NCBI GenBank assembly: GCA_959347315.1
Contig: OY365813.1
Coordinates: forward strand, 15,912,539-15,976,538
Origin: Bimastos eiseni
Taxonomy: Eukaryota; Annelida; Clitellata; Crassiclitellata; Lumbricidae
DNA: 64,000 bases
Reading direction: 5' to 3'
Part shown: positions 63,961 to 64,000 of the stretch, piece by piece
Numbering within the stretch: the stretch's first letter is position 1
Layout of the letters: every line of letters begins with the position of its first letter
Made by a program: the position numbers and the translations under genes
The notes under the pieces: generated by a model
What the model was told of the DNA's origin: nothing
The model's database searches: none
Seen by the model: the letters and a program-made list of their open reading frames with translations, nothing else

Positions 63961-64000
63961 CCTTACCCATCTGCCTATCCTCTGCTCACTGCCTGCTGTC
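63961..64000. other. right window edge, variant satellite sequence
   Basis: CTGCCTGTCCCTTACCC and CTGCCTATCCTCTGC are diverged pieces of the same unit, so the array may continue in altered form beyond the window. Confidence 0.5.

Overview
The window is eukaryotic, animal genomic DNA. It carries GT-AG introns of 2.3-9.7 kb, low coding density, and a very heavy load of microsatellites and minisatellites. It also has tRNA-derived SINE-like repeats, decayed non-LTR retrotransposon 3' ends and a hAT-type MITE. The only gene I can recognise with confidence is the 3' part of a LIM-homeobox gene of the Lhx1/Lhx5 (Lim1) family. The protein is close to bilaterian Lhx1/5 in the homeodomain, but has an invertebrate-like C-terminus ending in PAEIW. 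Genome texture and this C-terminus suggest an invertebrate, possibly a lophotrochozoan (mollusc, annelid or brachiopod); that placement is a guess.

Layout: 1-2862 is intron (or 5' flank) of the Lhx1/5 gene and contains a 9-bp minisatellite. The four visible coding exons lie on the + strand at 2863-3539, 5850-6012, 15678-15815 and 21254-21525 (stop TGA at 21523). Their reading phases fit one another exactly. The first visible exon holds an acidic/Asn/Gly-rich linker and homeodomain residues 1-46. The second holds residues 47-60 and the conserved post-homeodomain block. The last two encode the aromatic/Pro/His-rich C-terminal tail. The exons for the two LIM domains are not in the window and must lie to the left.

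From about 21.5 kb to 64 kb I find no convincing gene. This about 42 kb stretch alternates between (i) simple-sequence arrays (TATG, CATC, GTCA, GAT, GTA, CTGT, polypyrimidine), (ii) minisatellites (26, 24, 35, 56, 66 and 143-bp higher-order units, and a 72-bp array at the right edge with 13 apparently identical copies), (iii) transposon debris and (iv) islands of non-repetitive, moderately GC-rich sequence of 200-900 bp. For a developmental transcription factor, such islands in introns and 3' flank are the natural places to look for enhancers, but that is inference.

Mobile DNA: at least six fragments of CR1/L2-type LINE C-termini end in a shared 3' tail resembling GGGGCGCTATATAAAT, and the tail alone occurs in about a dozen more places. 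Three tRNA-headed SINE copies share one head and body. A separate family of about 90 bp occurs six times in both orientations. There are two 200-bp N gaps (12878-13077 and 59405-59604), both of fixed size, so true distances across them are unknown.
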